Source: Chrysaora quinquecirrha
Taxonomy: Eukaryota; Cnidaria; Scyphozoa; Semaeostomeae; Pelagiidae
Length of the DNA stretch: 64,000 bases
Direction: 5' to 3'
Assembly: GCA_014526335.1 (NCBI GenBank)
Contig: JACTAT010000032.1
Coordinates: 7,504,468-7,568,467, forward strand
The notes beneath the pieces were generated by a model. The model was not told the DNA's origin. It did no database searches and saw nothing but the letters and a program-made list of their open reading frames with translations. Both the position numbers and the translations under genes were made by a program. Positions within the stretch are counted from its first letter, which is position 1, and every line of letters starts with the position of its first letter. Shown one piece after another: positions 13,587 through 25,300 of this stretch.

Positions 13587-16500
13587 ATGTCGGAGGCACA
13601 TCGTACTGCACTTGTGTATGTAATTACTATATTGTGGGTATTTGGATTAACATATGGCAGTCCACCAACATCGACAGAGTCAGCCTCGGTTTCATTACCA
13701 ACAACGTCAACTAATCAACTGATGACCAAGAGGTCACAGATCAGAAATCAGTAAGTCACATTTTTACGAATAATCCCTTCGTGAACTCTCGACATAAGGA
13801 ACATTTTTCTTGTGCCACGTTGCTTAAAGCATAATTTCCAAAAGAGATGATTCGTTTTCGCTAGAATCTTTAACTAATAAACGTCATTTTTTGCAGGTTT
13901 GGCAAAACAAACACAAAACTTCACTATTCAAACATCTCCAAGATCTATAAAGATATAATCAAGGATTACGATAGGAAATTCCGTCCTTATTATAGCGGTT
14001 AGTAAATTATCCATCTTCAGAACTATCTATGTATTTATTTCTCTTTTAAGCGCCCTGAGCGCTTATTTAAAAGTCAGTCTCAGATAAGAGGAGATATTTG
14101 AAAACTTATCAACTAACAAACGTTCTGACGAAAGCTAAGTTTGGCAGCAGCTAGCAAAAGGTGTCTCTTGATTCCTCGCATCAAGAGCTTGAACTTGCGC
14201 TATCAAAGGAGTGTCTGGGACCAACTTGATTGGCAACTGAATACAAAGGCGATGCTTTTTCGAGAGAGAGCGCTTATCCCGGGGGGGGTACTTCATTGTC
14301 CAAATGACTAGACGTGCCGCCCAGTTTTTCCAAACCTACCCATGTCTACCGATAAATTCTGTTCCTCGTGGTACCCATGTATAGAAAAAACAACGAAATT
14401 TTGTACCCATTTGTACCAATATCTCAAATGTTTGAACCCAATTTAACGCCTGAGGCAGCTCTAAATGCGGCGGAAAGGCATTTGCGCTGAAAACTAAAAC
14501 GCACTTTCTATCAGGCTTTTCAAAGCAATGCATGTCTATATTTTACTACCCATGTGTAGAGATTCTTTACAAAAAATCAACCCATATGTAGGGAAATTGG
14601 CGCTGAAAAAGTGATTTGGGCGGCACGTCTAGTATATTGAACAATGGAAGTACCCCCCCGGGACCCTTATTCGAGGAAATACGGTATCCACTCCTGCTTT
14701 CAACTGGAATTGCATGTTTTAATTCCTGTTTCTTTGCATTCACAGAAAAACCAGTTGAAGTAAGAATTGACTGCCATGTTCTGACCTTTGGTGATATCAA
14801 TGAAGTTGAGATGGTAGGTTGATGTTATCTCTTATAAGTACCGTAATTATTCGATAATGTACACGGGAGACTGCGCTTGATCGAAAGAAATGAAGGGTAG
14901 GGGGGAGGTATGGCATGGCAATTTGTTGGAAATTGGTCAATTAGTAAGGCCCCGTTTACACTATACTGGATAGCTTTCGGAGCGTCTTGATTTTCGTATC
15001 GGATAGGACTGATGTAAGACGCAGCGATAGTTATCCAGTATAATGTAAACACTTACCCTATCGGATATGGGTTAATGCAAGGCGCGGCGCTCCGATAGCT
15101 ATCGGGTATAGTGTTAACGGGACCTAAGTCCTCAACTTTCCAGTTTATCGTTTTATACAGAAATCGTGCGATAGTCCAGGTATTGAGTCTACTCTCACAC
15201 TAAAGCTGGCGTTTTCGAATCTCATCAGGACTGCATTTCGAACCCATTTGTCAACTCTTCCTTTCTTTTGCCAAAATATCGAAATCGCTGAGAATAGCAG
15301 AATGATTCAAAAGAAAAATAACAAAAGTTGGCAATCCTGGCAGACCAAGAAATGTATACCTAGATGTGGGTCGAAATAACCCAGTCTTAGCGATTTTGAA
15401 ATGTAGCCCCGTGAAAAGACTGAATCTTTCCAAATCGGTAAATAAGAGCCCAGGTGTTCGTTCTAGAATATCAGTCTGTAACAAGCTGCAGGTTAACATA
15501 TGGCTAGCTCGAGCTCTTTCATTAACAAATTTGCTCTATTGTCTACTGACCAATCGATATCTTTTAGTATTGACTTAGACCCGAGTTTAAGCTTATCATA
15601 ATAGCATTCATGTTTTCTCACTGATCGTCCAATCACATATTTTCTACTAGACTGTGCTTTTCTGATGCAGTATATTTTATTTTTCAGGAATATTCTCTTG
15701 ATATTTACTTCCTTCAACTGTGGTTTGACCCAAGATTCAATCTATCAAATCCAAAGTATAAAAATGCTACAGTGGAACTCATTGGCTCACAAGTTCATGA
15801 TCTATGGTTGCCTGACACTATATTTGTCAATTCCAAAAAATCGAAATTTCATGCTATCACCATCGATAATCGATTTTTGACGATTTATCTTATCAATGGC
15901 ATGATAGTTTACCATTCGAGGTATGTTGTTTATTTTTATTTATTTGCTTTGCTGTTGTCTCTCTTTCTGGTCATTTAATTGTCTTATAATGTGCCTACAT
16001 AATGGATTAGGATCATTGCGATTTGCCGCCGTTGACAAATTCCATAAGCAATCAACAACAAACCTGCACAAAACTAAAACACATGCAGGTTCATTCTCGG
16101 CTCGTGCGCAAAAACTTAAGGCCCTGGCCAAATAATTAAATTGTTGTCTGTTCCAGTATACGAGAAGTACTTTTTTACTATTTTTAAAAACCCAGCTACG
16201 TAGCCTTTGAATTATACAGCCCGCATTGTCCAGCAAATTTCAGCACTTTACCAATCTAGCTTCACTTTTCATTGGCGCATTGCATTCCGTATCTGGGTAT
16301 ATGTATTCCGCTTTGGTATATTCTTTCAGTCTGTTTCTGACGCTTATGCTCTGATGAATCTCTGACGTCTACGGATCGTAATGGCTAATGCTGTTTATTT
16401 GAGCCATCATCTAAAAGGGACATTTTTCTTTGGAGCAAAACGTGATTACTGCGAAGGCAAGCTTAAGGAGTGCATGGGTATTTGCCCGCTAGTTTCCCTG

Positions 16501-19500
16501 GGGAAAAGCGTAATTACTGAAAGGGCAAGCTTAAGGAGTCCATACGTTTTTGCCCACTAGTTTCAAAGACCTGAAAACTACGATTCATACTAGTTGTACT
16601 AGATATTTGGTTATTGATCTGTTAGCTATCCAGAGCTATAGCGTTTATTTTATCGTGCTTGTGTTACCTGAGTCAAATTAAATTACTTTATCATTTATAT
16701 GATTTCTTTTCTAGGATAACGATGACTGCTGCATGTAGAATGGACCTGAGACGATATCCTTTTGATGTTCAATCGTGCAACCTTGCAATTGAAAGTTGTA
16801 AGTAATTTTTTATTTCAACAAATGATTCCTGGCTGCTTCCATCCTGACTTCGTTGATGTGGGTGTTCTGCTTCTTGGCTGCTTCCATCCTGACTGCACTG
16901 GTGTGGATGGTCTGCTTCCTGGCCGCTTCTGTCCTGACTGCATTGACGGGGTGGTCTGCTTCCTGGCTGCTTCCAACCTGGCTGCATTGATGTGGTTGGT
17001 CTGCTTCCTGGCTGCTTCCATCCTGACTGCATTGATGTGGCGGTGGTCTGCTTCCTGGCTGCTTCCATCCTGACTGCATTGATGTGGATGGTCTGCTTCC
17101 TGGCTGCTTCTGTCCTGACTGCATTGACGGGTTGGTCTGCTTCCTGGATGCTTCCAACCTGGCTGCATTGATGTGGATGGTCTGCTTCCTGGCCGCTTCT
17201 GTCCTGACTGCATTGACGGGTTGGTCTGCTTCCTGGCCACTTCCATCCTGACTGCACTGATGTGGGTGGTCTGCTTCCTGGCTGCTTCCATCCTGGCTGC
17301 ATTGATGTGGGTGTTCTGCTTCCTGGCCGCTTCTATCCTGACTTCACTTGTTGGTGGCTCCTGTTGTCTGAGTTTGTTACGCAATGTTCTTAACCATTCA
17401 AAAAACTTTTCCACTTGTCGCAAGCTAAATATGTTTGACGAGCACCTTTTTTCGATACGGCCAAACGGTCAGCCATTTTGATTGACATGCAAATTTCAAA
17501 TATTAAAATACATAATCTCTAATTGCTTGACAAGGCTCTAATGAATCAATGAATTGCATGATAAATGTTATACTATATTATCATTTTATGTCTTTAGACG
17601 GCCATGGAGAAGAAGACGTCAAATACGAATGGAGAACAGAGCCTAATTGTACAGATAATTGCTATGATGTTTATGTTTATGACAGAGATATGGCAAATTT
17701 CGATATTATCAAAGCACAGAAATCAAAAGAAAAAACTACATATCATGCAGGTGAAGATTTTTTATCTTTTAAATCCTCTTTGCTATCAATAATTTCACCA
17801 GCCGCCCCATTCTCAAATGCCAGATGCGTTTCTCTCTTATTGGAGCTCATCAGTGACTTGTGTGAGAATCGAACTGGGGTTTATTGCGTGAGAAGCACAA
17901 GTGCTAATCACATGACCACTGGAGCTGGGCTGACTGGTGATTAACTGCGTGAGTTATTTGCTATCGTTTTTTACTCATGTTAATTACGGAGGTTTTAAGG
18001 TATCTTGTCAGCACGGGGGGGTGTACATAACTTATGGATGGACGAGGATGTGCCGCCCAGATTTTGCAAACCCACCCACTTGTAATGTAGACCTTTGCAG
18101 AAACAGCCCCTATATTATGAGTAGAAATATGTGAGTAATAAGACTCTCTAGGCCGTATTTTTGCTTGCAATTATACCACAAACATCTTCGACCATATTTT
18201 AAAACTTTTCTGGCCGAAGTAAGGTTAATTTTTCGAGTTTACTTCAGTTTCCAACCCACTTTTATCTGGTTTTTGGTTAAAATCATACCACTGTTTTGAG
18301 AACTTCAGGACCAAAAGCCGACCCATATGGGCAGCACATACCCGTATCCAAATTATGTTAAGTATCCCCCCCTCCCGCTTGTCAGATCAAGGTCAGGACA
18401 GATCGCTTTATACACTTTTTTAATAAGCAACTTGACAGAATTGCTTAAAATATCTAAGATTTCTACCCTCGCGAAGTAACTATTACCAGGGAAATAGTCA
18501 GGTTTTGGCTATATTTCTCGCTTAAACGTTAGTAATAATTGTAAAGTTTACAATGGTATTTCAACAAAGCAATTCGAACAAAAAAATCAAGGAAACAATT
18601 TTCTGGGCCTATTTGCTTATCAACCGGTTGCTTATCATCAAAAGTGTATAGCCGTGCGGTAAGCTTAATTTCTTCTCTTTAGAATCCTTCTCAAGCGCAA
18701 CAACAACATTCGTCTTCAGAAGACGGCAAGAGTATTTTGTATTTCGTATATTCATTCCTTCTATTCTTATCGTCATGGTTTCATGGAGCACATTCTGGAT
18801 ATCCCAGGATGCAGTGCCAGCAAGAGCAGGAATCTGTATCACGACAATATTAACGTTGATCACAATGCTTGGTGTAGTCAACACGAACATGCCCAAAGTG
18901 TCATACATCAAAGCAATCGATCTGTTCCTTTTGGTTTCCTTCATATTTGTCTTCTGTGCATTAGTGGAATATATCATTGTCCTGAATTTTCGGAATTATT
19001 GTGTGACGAAAGAGAAGACGCCGAAATGCAAAAGAAAGGATGGGGATCATGGTCACATCGTCAAAGAAACAGTGAGTGGTTCATTTTCATTTTATTTTCT
19101 TTTTTAGACCCTTCTCTATTATGCATTCTTCTCTATTAATCTCTCTCTCTCTCTCTATTAAGCCCCTTTTCCAAGGCCCTCTCTATCAAGTCCCTCTCTA
19201 TTGCACTGTCCTCTCTATTAATATTAATACCCGTTTCTGTAAAGCCCCCTCTCTCTCTATTACGCCCCTCTCTATCCGTCGTCCTCACTATTAATCTCCC
19301 TTTCTATTAAGCCCCATCTCTATTAAGCGCCCTTTCTATTTAGCACCCTCTTTTTTAAGCCCCTCTCAGTTACCCCCTATCTATCGCACCGTCATCTCTA
19401 TCAATCTCCCATTCTTTTAAGGCTCTTCTCTATTAAGCCTCATTTTTGCTGAGCCTCCTTTGGATTTAAGCCTTTGTCTGTATTAAGCCTGTCTTTAAAA

Positions 19501-20007
19501 AGCGATTGTCCGGCATTGCCAGACAAATTACTCTTACTGAAGTATTACTCGTTACGCTTTAAAAATAGCAAGGATTGGTTTGCGTTTTTAGACGCTAGAT
19601 CTTCTTGCAACCATTTTTAGGCCGCTGGTTACGTATTCTGATTAAAAACACATGAAATAACCAAATTGACAACAAGTTTGCCTATTCTATATTCCTAGGG
19701 AAGTTGCATCATCACTGTAAAAAGCGAAGAGCGAAGTCCAGAGATTGAGTCCACAGATTTCTTTGGCTTACAAAATGGTTCTAATTTCAGACAACGAAAA
19801 GGTATTTCTGGCAATGATAACTCGTGCAATACTTTGCTTGGAGAAAAAGCTCAAAAAAAGCTTGAAAAATTGAAACTTGGCGATTGTAAAATGCCTGGAC
19901 CGAGATCTCCAACTCATATCGTTGATAAACTTGCCAGAGTTATATTTCCTCTGTCTTATTTCGTATTTAATTTTGCATATTGGTGGATTGCCGTGAATAG
20001 AGTGTAG
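13587..20007 (+). CDS. Cys-loop ligand-gated anion channel subunit (GABA-A/glycine receptor-like), 8 exons
   Basis: Exons: 13587-13750, 13897-13997, 14746-14813, 15688-15920, 16715-16797, 17598-17750, 18683-19071, 19699-20007. All junctions are GT-AG and phases agree; the spliced CDS is 1,500 nt (499 aa). The start is the ATG opening a clear signal peptide (residues 1 to about 24, ending LTYG). Extracellular domain: WLPDTIFVN motif, then a Cys-loop of exactly 13 residues between Cys196 and Cys210 (core RRYPFDVQS), then [14 protein letters not shown]1 is about 285-307. M2 begins with PAR (residues 313-315), the signature of chloride-selective members, and has Leu at 9'. M3 ends near 370. A short intracellular loop of about 100 residues precedes M4, and the protein ends WWIAVNRV. 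By family it should be a pentameric plasma-membrane channel opened by GABA, glycine or another small transmitter; the ligand cannot be read from the sequence. Normal family length and no broken exon. Confidence 0.93.
14255..14694. mobile_element. MITE-like element, family A, in receptor intron 2
   Basis: Left arm around CCCGGGGGGGGTACTTCATT ... CTAGACGTGCCGCCCA. The right arm is its inverse: TGGGCGGCACGTCTAG ... GGAAGTACCCCCCCGGGACC, then CGAGGAAATACGGTA. Only short non-conserved ORFs lie inside. A second copy is in intron 6. Confidence 0.85.
14946..15126. mobile_element. 181-bp MITE-like element, family B, in receptor intron 3
   Basis: Left end CCCCGTTTACACTATACTGG ATAGC; right end GCTATCGGGTATAGTGTTAACGGGACC (read in two parts) is its inverted copy over about 37 bp. 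An internal unit, GTTATCCAGTATAATGTAAA, repeats the end motif. Confidence 0.8.
16265..16355. mobile_element. Fragment of family C element in receptor intron 4
   Basis: Matches the reverse complement of the left half of the 4,206-4,473 element (CATTGGCGCATTGCATTCCG and CAGTCTGTTTCTGACG). Confidence 0.6.
16436..16565 (+). repeat. Two-copy direct repeat of about 67 bp in receptor intron 4
   Basis: GGCAAGCTTAAGGAGT followed by TTTGCCC.CTAGTTTC occurs twice. Confidence 0.75.
16826..17356 (+). repeat. 45-bp minisatellite, about 12 copies, in receptor intron 5
   Basis: Unit built from GGTCTGCTTCCTGGCTGCTT, CCATCCTGACTGCATTGATG and TGGAT. The period is divisible by three, so long ORFs appear in several frames on both strands. 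They are inside an intron between exons 5 and 6 and match nothing. Confidence 0.95.
18013..18377. mobile_element. MITE-like element, family A, second copy, in receptor intron 6
   Basis: Left arm CGGGGGGGTGTACATAACTT ... ATGTGCCGCCCAG and right arm GGGCAGCACATACCCG ... AAGTATCCCCCCCTCCCG are inverted. Internal CAAACCCACCC and ACCCATATG blocks are shared with the intron 2 copy. Confidence 0.8.
19118..19500 (+). repeat. CTCTCTATTAAGCCCC-type array in receptor intron 7
   Basis: Some 20 irregular units of CTCTCTATTAAGCCCC and variants. The same motif is at 60,236-60,545, and its inverse (GGGGCTTAATAGAG) is inside the MITE at 55,929-56,344. Confidence 0.85.
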
Positions 20008-20090
20008 TAGATTAATTGTAATTTATAGTAATAAATTAGTCTACTGTTATAAATTATAAAATTGTAATTATTTATCAATGATGACATCAA

Positions 20091-20096
20091 AATAAA
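20091..20096 (+). terminator. Polyadenylation signal AATAAA for the receptor gene
   Basis: Canonical AATAAA 84 bases after the receptor stop codon. Further AATAAA copies at 20456 and 20608 could give longer 3' UTRs, so the exact 3' end is not fixed by sequence alone. Confidence 0.5.
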
Positions 20097-20324
20097 TTAT
20101 CATACATTATAATAATTAAGGCACTGTAAGATCAGTAAACGCCAGTGATTTAATTTACCAGTTAAGGTAGAAACATTGCTGGGACCCTTGCTAATTATTC
20201 TTTCTTGTAATGGAAAAGTATTGCTATATAGCTATCTCTAAGTATGTTTTCTGTGCAAATCTTAGCTGTTGTTAACTAGCATAGCCAATATTTTGCCTTT
20301 CCAACCTGATTCTCTTAAATTACA

Positions 20325-20440
20325 AGATATTATTATATGATAATTATGATAATTTTATGATAATTAAGATAAATTTATGATGATCATGATAATTTTATGT
20401 TAATTATGGTAATTCCATGATAATTATATGATAATTATTT
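20325..20440. repeat. AT-rich tandem repeat around TGATAATT
   Basis: Short direct repeats built on ATGATAATT / ATGATAATTTT, with small variants, between the receptor 3' end and BRK1. Non-coding. Confidence 0.7.
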
Positions 20441-20693
20441 TATATCTAATTATGCAATAAAATATGCTGGATGCAATCTTATTTCTTTTGAAATGATTGA
20501 AATATAAAAGTAAGAAAATATATTATATTTATTTTTTTTAATTTCTTATTAATGTTATTTTAATTTAATTTATTTTATCTATATTTATTTATCAGAATTC
20601 ATCTAAAAATAAAACCTTTTTGCAATCACTGTTTGCATCAATGTCTATAATTTCTTTTGCTGAGAAGGAACAGTTATGAGAAAATCTACAAAC

Positions 20694-20699
20694 TTTATT
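20694..20699 (-). terminator. Polyadenylation signal AATAAA (TTTATT on +) for BRK1
   Basis: Lies 119 bases beyond the BRK1 stop codon on the minus strand. The two convergent genes therefore end about 600 bp apart. Confidence 0.55.
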
Positions 20700-20817
20700 T
20701 AAAAAACATATTAGAATTTACATTGATAGTTATACAAGAAAAATTATCCACAGGAAATAACAAAACTTTAAAGGGTCAGTTTGACTTCATTCTGTGAAAC
20801 ATCTCTCCACAGAAACA

Positions 20818-22112
20818 CTATGAACGTGTTTGTCCTCTTGTCACCTTTGAAATAGAAAATAAAAATATTTTTTATTATTTTCAACATCTATTTCTGGCTA
20901 CTTTGCTGGCTTTCCAAAGTCGTTTTGGGATTCGGACACAATACTAGCCAACCAGATGCATGATGAGTCAGCAATATCTTGATGCTTAATGTATACCTTT
21001 GTTTATATGGCCACCTTACCTTTTGTGTGGTAGGATAAGCTATGTGAAGAGAGGCAGGATGAGATAGGGTGAATCTGAACTTAAAGTGAATCTTCCGTTA
21101 AAATAGTGATGCATGCCAGAGGAGAGGGCAGTCTATAGATAAACCATTGTCTTTCCATAATGACAAATCAAATTACTCTTTTGTGGGACAACATCATTAC
21201 TGCGACCAACTGCCAATCAATATCAATGCAATTCAATTCTAACATTTTGGAAGCAGAGGATACTATACCCCACTCCACACAAGGACCCTACCCTCAATAC
21301 CTCACTCTATACTCTACACCAGGACACTACCCTCTATACCCCCTTCTATACTCCACACGAGGATGCTACCCTCAATACCCCCCCCCCCCCTTAACATTGG
21401 CCCAAGTCCAGATCAACATCATCTGCACTGCTGCAGAAATTCCATGGCCCCTGGTGGAATCATTGTTGCCAGATGCCACATCTTTATGCCAGTTTCTATT
21501 GTTATTTTTCTTGTTTTACTGGCATCTGTCCATCTGCCATACAGATCTGTGGCATCAAAAGGGCCCATATTCCAGTGTCCTCGTCTGGTATTGTCTAATG
21601 AAAAAATTTTTGCTTCCTTTAATGAAATGAAATATATCTAGACTACAGTAACCTAGTTTTTACTCTAACTAGTCTACTTACGAACTAAACAAAAGTCGCA
21701 GTAGGTACTTAGCACACAAAGAGGAACTTGCTTGATGCCCACTCACCCTTGCTTCAATGTATTCAATCTTCTGCTCAAGTGATGTTAATTTGCTGTTCAG
21801 ATTAGCCAGTCTTGTTCGACATGATATATCTAAATAATAAAATAACGAACATGAACAGTTATCAACAAAAGTAGGAAAGGGCGTGGCAAGGGCAACTCTT
21901 TTTACGCCCTTAGGCCAGACAACAAAACAAGTAAATAAGAAGACGTCTGCCCAGTTCCAAAAAAAACTTTCCTCACATAAAACACATAACCATTAAATTA
22001 ATTTACCAAAATTGTTCAAGAAGTCAGCTAGTTTTTTCACCGATCCAGTCAGAACCTCGACGAATTCTCGATTCTCCCAGTCCGCTTGAATTTGATCTCG
22101 AATGGTGGCCAT
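20818..22112 (-). CDS. BRK1: BRICK1 / HSPC300, small subunit of the SCAR/WAVE complex, 3 exons
   Basis: Exons on the minus strand: 22112-22007, 21829-21747, 20844-20818; GT-AG borders, phases 1 then 0, 216 nt in all (71 aa; human BRK1 is 75). The protein opens [20 protein letters not shown], continues [10 protein letters not shown], then [20 protein letters not shown] and KIEYIEAR, and ends VTRGQTRS. This matches BRK1 along its whole length (human core: dWanREyievitsSikkiadFLnsFd, then SCRsRLA-LNekLt-LErrIEYIEA). It is a helical coiled-coil subunit of the WAVE regulatory complex, which relays Rac signals to Arp2/3-driven actin assembly in the cytoplasm. Intron 2 carries a 39-bp minisatellite. 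The 5' end lies only about 240 bp from the large satellite array. Confidence 0.95.
21275..21390 (+). repeat. 39-bp minisatellite, 3 copies, in BRK1 intron 2
   Basis: Three units headed ACACaAGGAC, ACACcAGGAC and ACACgAGGAT, each with CTACCCTC.ATACC. It ends in a run of C. Confidence 0.8.
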
Positions 22113-22349
22113 TTTATTTCCTGAACTCAATCATGGATGGGGTTTGATGATTGATTTCATTAATTGAATTGAATTGCCAAAAGTTCATTTAAAAACTTTC
22201 AGAACATGACGACCTACTAAATCCCCCTAAACCATAATAAATATAATAAATATAAACACTAAAAACAAGAGACAAGTAAAAGAATAGTAAGTAAAAATTA
22301 TGAAACCGAGGGGATATGCTTGGTACCTCCTATTGAGGGCGAGACAAAC

Positions 22350-25300
22350 AAAACATTCAAAATCCCCCTAAACTGCCTCTTGGGGGCAAATAAAGTTATT
22401 ATCTATCATATTAGTTAGAATTTGGTGGGGGGAGATTTACCTCAAAAACGGCCAAAAGGAAAGTCTATAGCCTTGCCCAATGGCCAAAAATCGGCCAAAA
22501 TCAGGGGTTTTGAAAATTCCCTTTTTTCTTGAAAATACTTAGGAAAACCTACCAGAAACCCCCTGAACAGCCTCTACGGGCTAAATAAAGTATTTTCCTA
22601 TTATATTAGGTCGATTTAATGAGAAAAATTTCCCCATAAAAAATCGCCAAAAAGGCAAGCCTATAGCCTTGCTAAATGGCCAAAAATCGTCCAAAATAAG
22701 GGGTTTTGAAAAGTCCCCTTTTTCTTCAAAAATACTTATAAAAACCTACCAAAAACCCCCTGAACGGCATCTACGGGCTAAATAAAGTATTTTCCTTTCA
22801 TATTAGGACTATTAGGTCGAATAAGGGAGGAAAATTTCCCCTTAAAAAATAGCCAAAAGGCAAGCCTATAGCCCTGCTAAATGGCAAAAATCGGCCAAAA
22901 TAAGGGGTTTTGAAAAGTCTCTTTTTTCTTCAAAAATGCTTATAAAAACCTACAAAAAACCCCCTAAACAGCCTCTAAGGGCTAAATAAAGTATTTTCCT
23001 ACTATATTAGGTCGAATTAGGGAGAAAAATTTCCCCTTAAAAAATCGCCAAAAAGGCAAGCCTATAGCCTTGCTAAATGGCCAAAAATCGGCCAAAATAA
23101 GGGGTTTTGAAGAGTCCCCTTTTTCTTCAAAAATACTTATAAAAACCTACCAAAAACCCCCTAAACAGCCTCTAAGGGCTAAATAAAGTATTTTCCTACT
23201 TTATTAGGTCGAATTAGGGAGAAAAATTTCCCCTTAAAAAATCGCCAAAAACGCAAGCCTATAGCCTTGCTAAATGGCCAGAAATCGGCCAAAATCAGGG
23301 GTTTTGAAAACTCCCCTTTTTCTTCAAAAATACCTATTAAAACCTACCAAAAACCCCTGAACGGATCTAAGGGCTAAATAAAGTATTTTCCTTTCATATA
23401 AGGTCGAATAGGGAGGAAAATTTCCCCTTAAAAATAGCCAAAAGGCAAGCCTATAGCCTTGCTAAATGGCAAAAAAGGGGCCAAAATAAGGGGTTTTGAA
23501 GAGTCCCCTTTTTCTTCAAAGATGCTTATAAAAACCTACCAAAAACCCCCTAAACAGCATCTAAGGGCTAAATAAAGTATTTTCCTACTATATTAGGTCG
23601 AATTAGGGAAAAAAATTTCCCGTTAAAAAATCGCCAAAAAGGCAAGCCTATAGCCTTGCTAAATGGCAAAAATGAGCCAAAATTAGGGGTTTTGAAGAGT
23701 CCCCTTTTTCTTCAAAAATACTTATAAAAACCTACCAAAAACCCCCTAGGTGGTAAATAAGGTGGTTTTCTATCAAATTGGGACCAGTTTGGGGGAGAAA
23801 ATTTTTCCCCAAAAATCGTCAAAAAGGTAAGTCTATAGCCTTGCCAAATTGCCAAAAATCGGCCAAAATCAGGGGTTTTGAAAACTCTCTTTTTTCTTCA
23901 AAAATATTAAGTAAAACCTCCTAAATACTCCCTGGATAGCCTCTAGGTGGTAAATAAGGTGGTTTTCTACAAATTGGGACCAGTTTGAGGGAGAAAGTTT
24001 TTCCCCAAAAATCTTCAAAAAGGTAAGTCTATAGCCTTGCCAAATTGCCAAAAATTGGCCAAAATCAGGGGTTTTGAAAACTCTCTTTTTTCTTCAAAAA
24101 TATTAAGTAAAACCTCCTAAATACCCCCTGAATAGCCTCTAGGTGGTAAATAAGGTGGTTTTCTATCAAATTGGGACCAGTTTGAGGGAGAAAATTTTCC
24201 CCAAAAATCGTCAAAAAGGTAAGTCTATAGCCTTGCCAAATTGCCAAAAATCGGCCAAAATCAGGGGTTTTGAAAACTCTCTTTTTTCTTCAAAAATATT
24301 AAGTAAAACCTCCTAAATACCCCTGAATAGCCTGTAGGTGGTAAATAAGGTTGTTTTCTATCAAATTGGGACCAGTTTGAGGGAGAAAATTTTTCCCCAA
24401 AATCGTCAAAAGGTAAGTCTATAGCCTTGCCAAATTGCCAAAAATCGGCCAAAATCAGGGTTTTGAAAACTCTCTTTTTCTTCAAAATATTAAGTAAAAC
24501 CTCCTAAATACCCCTGAATAGCCTCTAGGTGGTAAATAAGGTGGTTTTCTATCAAATTGGGACCAGTTTGAGGAGAAAATTTTTCCCCAAAAATCGTCAA
24601 AAGGTAAGTCTATAGCCTTGCCAAATTGCCAAAAATCGGCCAAAATCAGGGTTTTGAAAACTCTCTTTTTTCTTCAAAAATATTAAGTAAAACCTCCTAA
24701 ATACCCCCTGAATAGCCTCTAGGTGGTAAATAAGGTGGTTTTCTATCAAATTGGGACCAGTTTGAGGGAGAAAATTTTTCCCCAAAAATCGTCAAAAGGT
24801 AAGTCTATAGCCTTGCCAAATTGCCAAAAATCGGCCAAAATCAGGGTTTTGAAAACTCTCTTTTTTCTTCAAAAATATTAAGTAAAACCTCCTAAATACC
24901 CCCTGAATAGCCTCTAGGTGGTAAATAAGGTGGTTTTCTATCAAATTGGGACCAGTTTGAGGGAGAAAATTTTTCCCCAAAAATCGTCAAAAAGGTAAGT
25001 CTATAGCCTTGCCAAATTGCCAAAAATCGGCCAAAATCAGGGGTTTTGAAAACTCTCTTTTTTCTTCAAAAATATTAAGTAAAACCTCCTAAATACCCCC
25101 TGAATAGCCTCTAGGTGGTAAATAAGGTGGTTTTCTATCAAATTGGGACCAGTTTGAGGGAGAAAATTTTTCCCCAAAAATCGTCAAAAGGTAAGTCTAT
25201 AGCCTTGCCAAATTGCCAAAAATCGGCCAAAATCAGGGTTTTGAAAACTCTCTTTTTCTTCAAAATATTAAGTAAAACCTCCTAAATACCCCTGAATAGC

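Noticed and set aside
16762..17481. Overlapping ORFs up to 202 aa on both strands
   Set aside because: Products of a 45-bp minisatellite whose period is a multiple of three. They lie inside receptor intron 5 between two well-supported exons.
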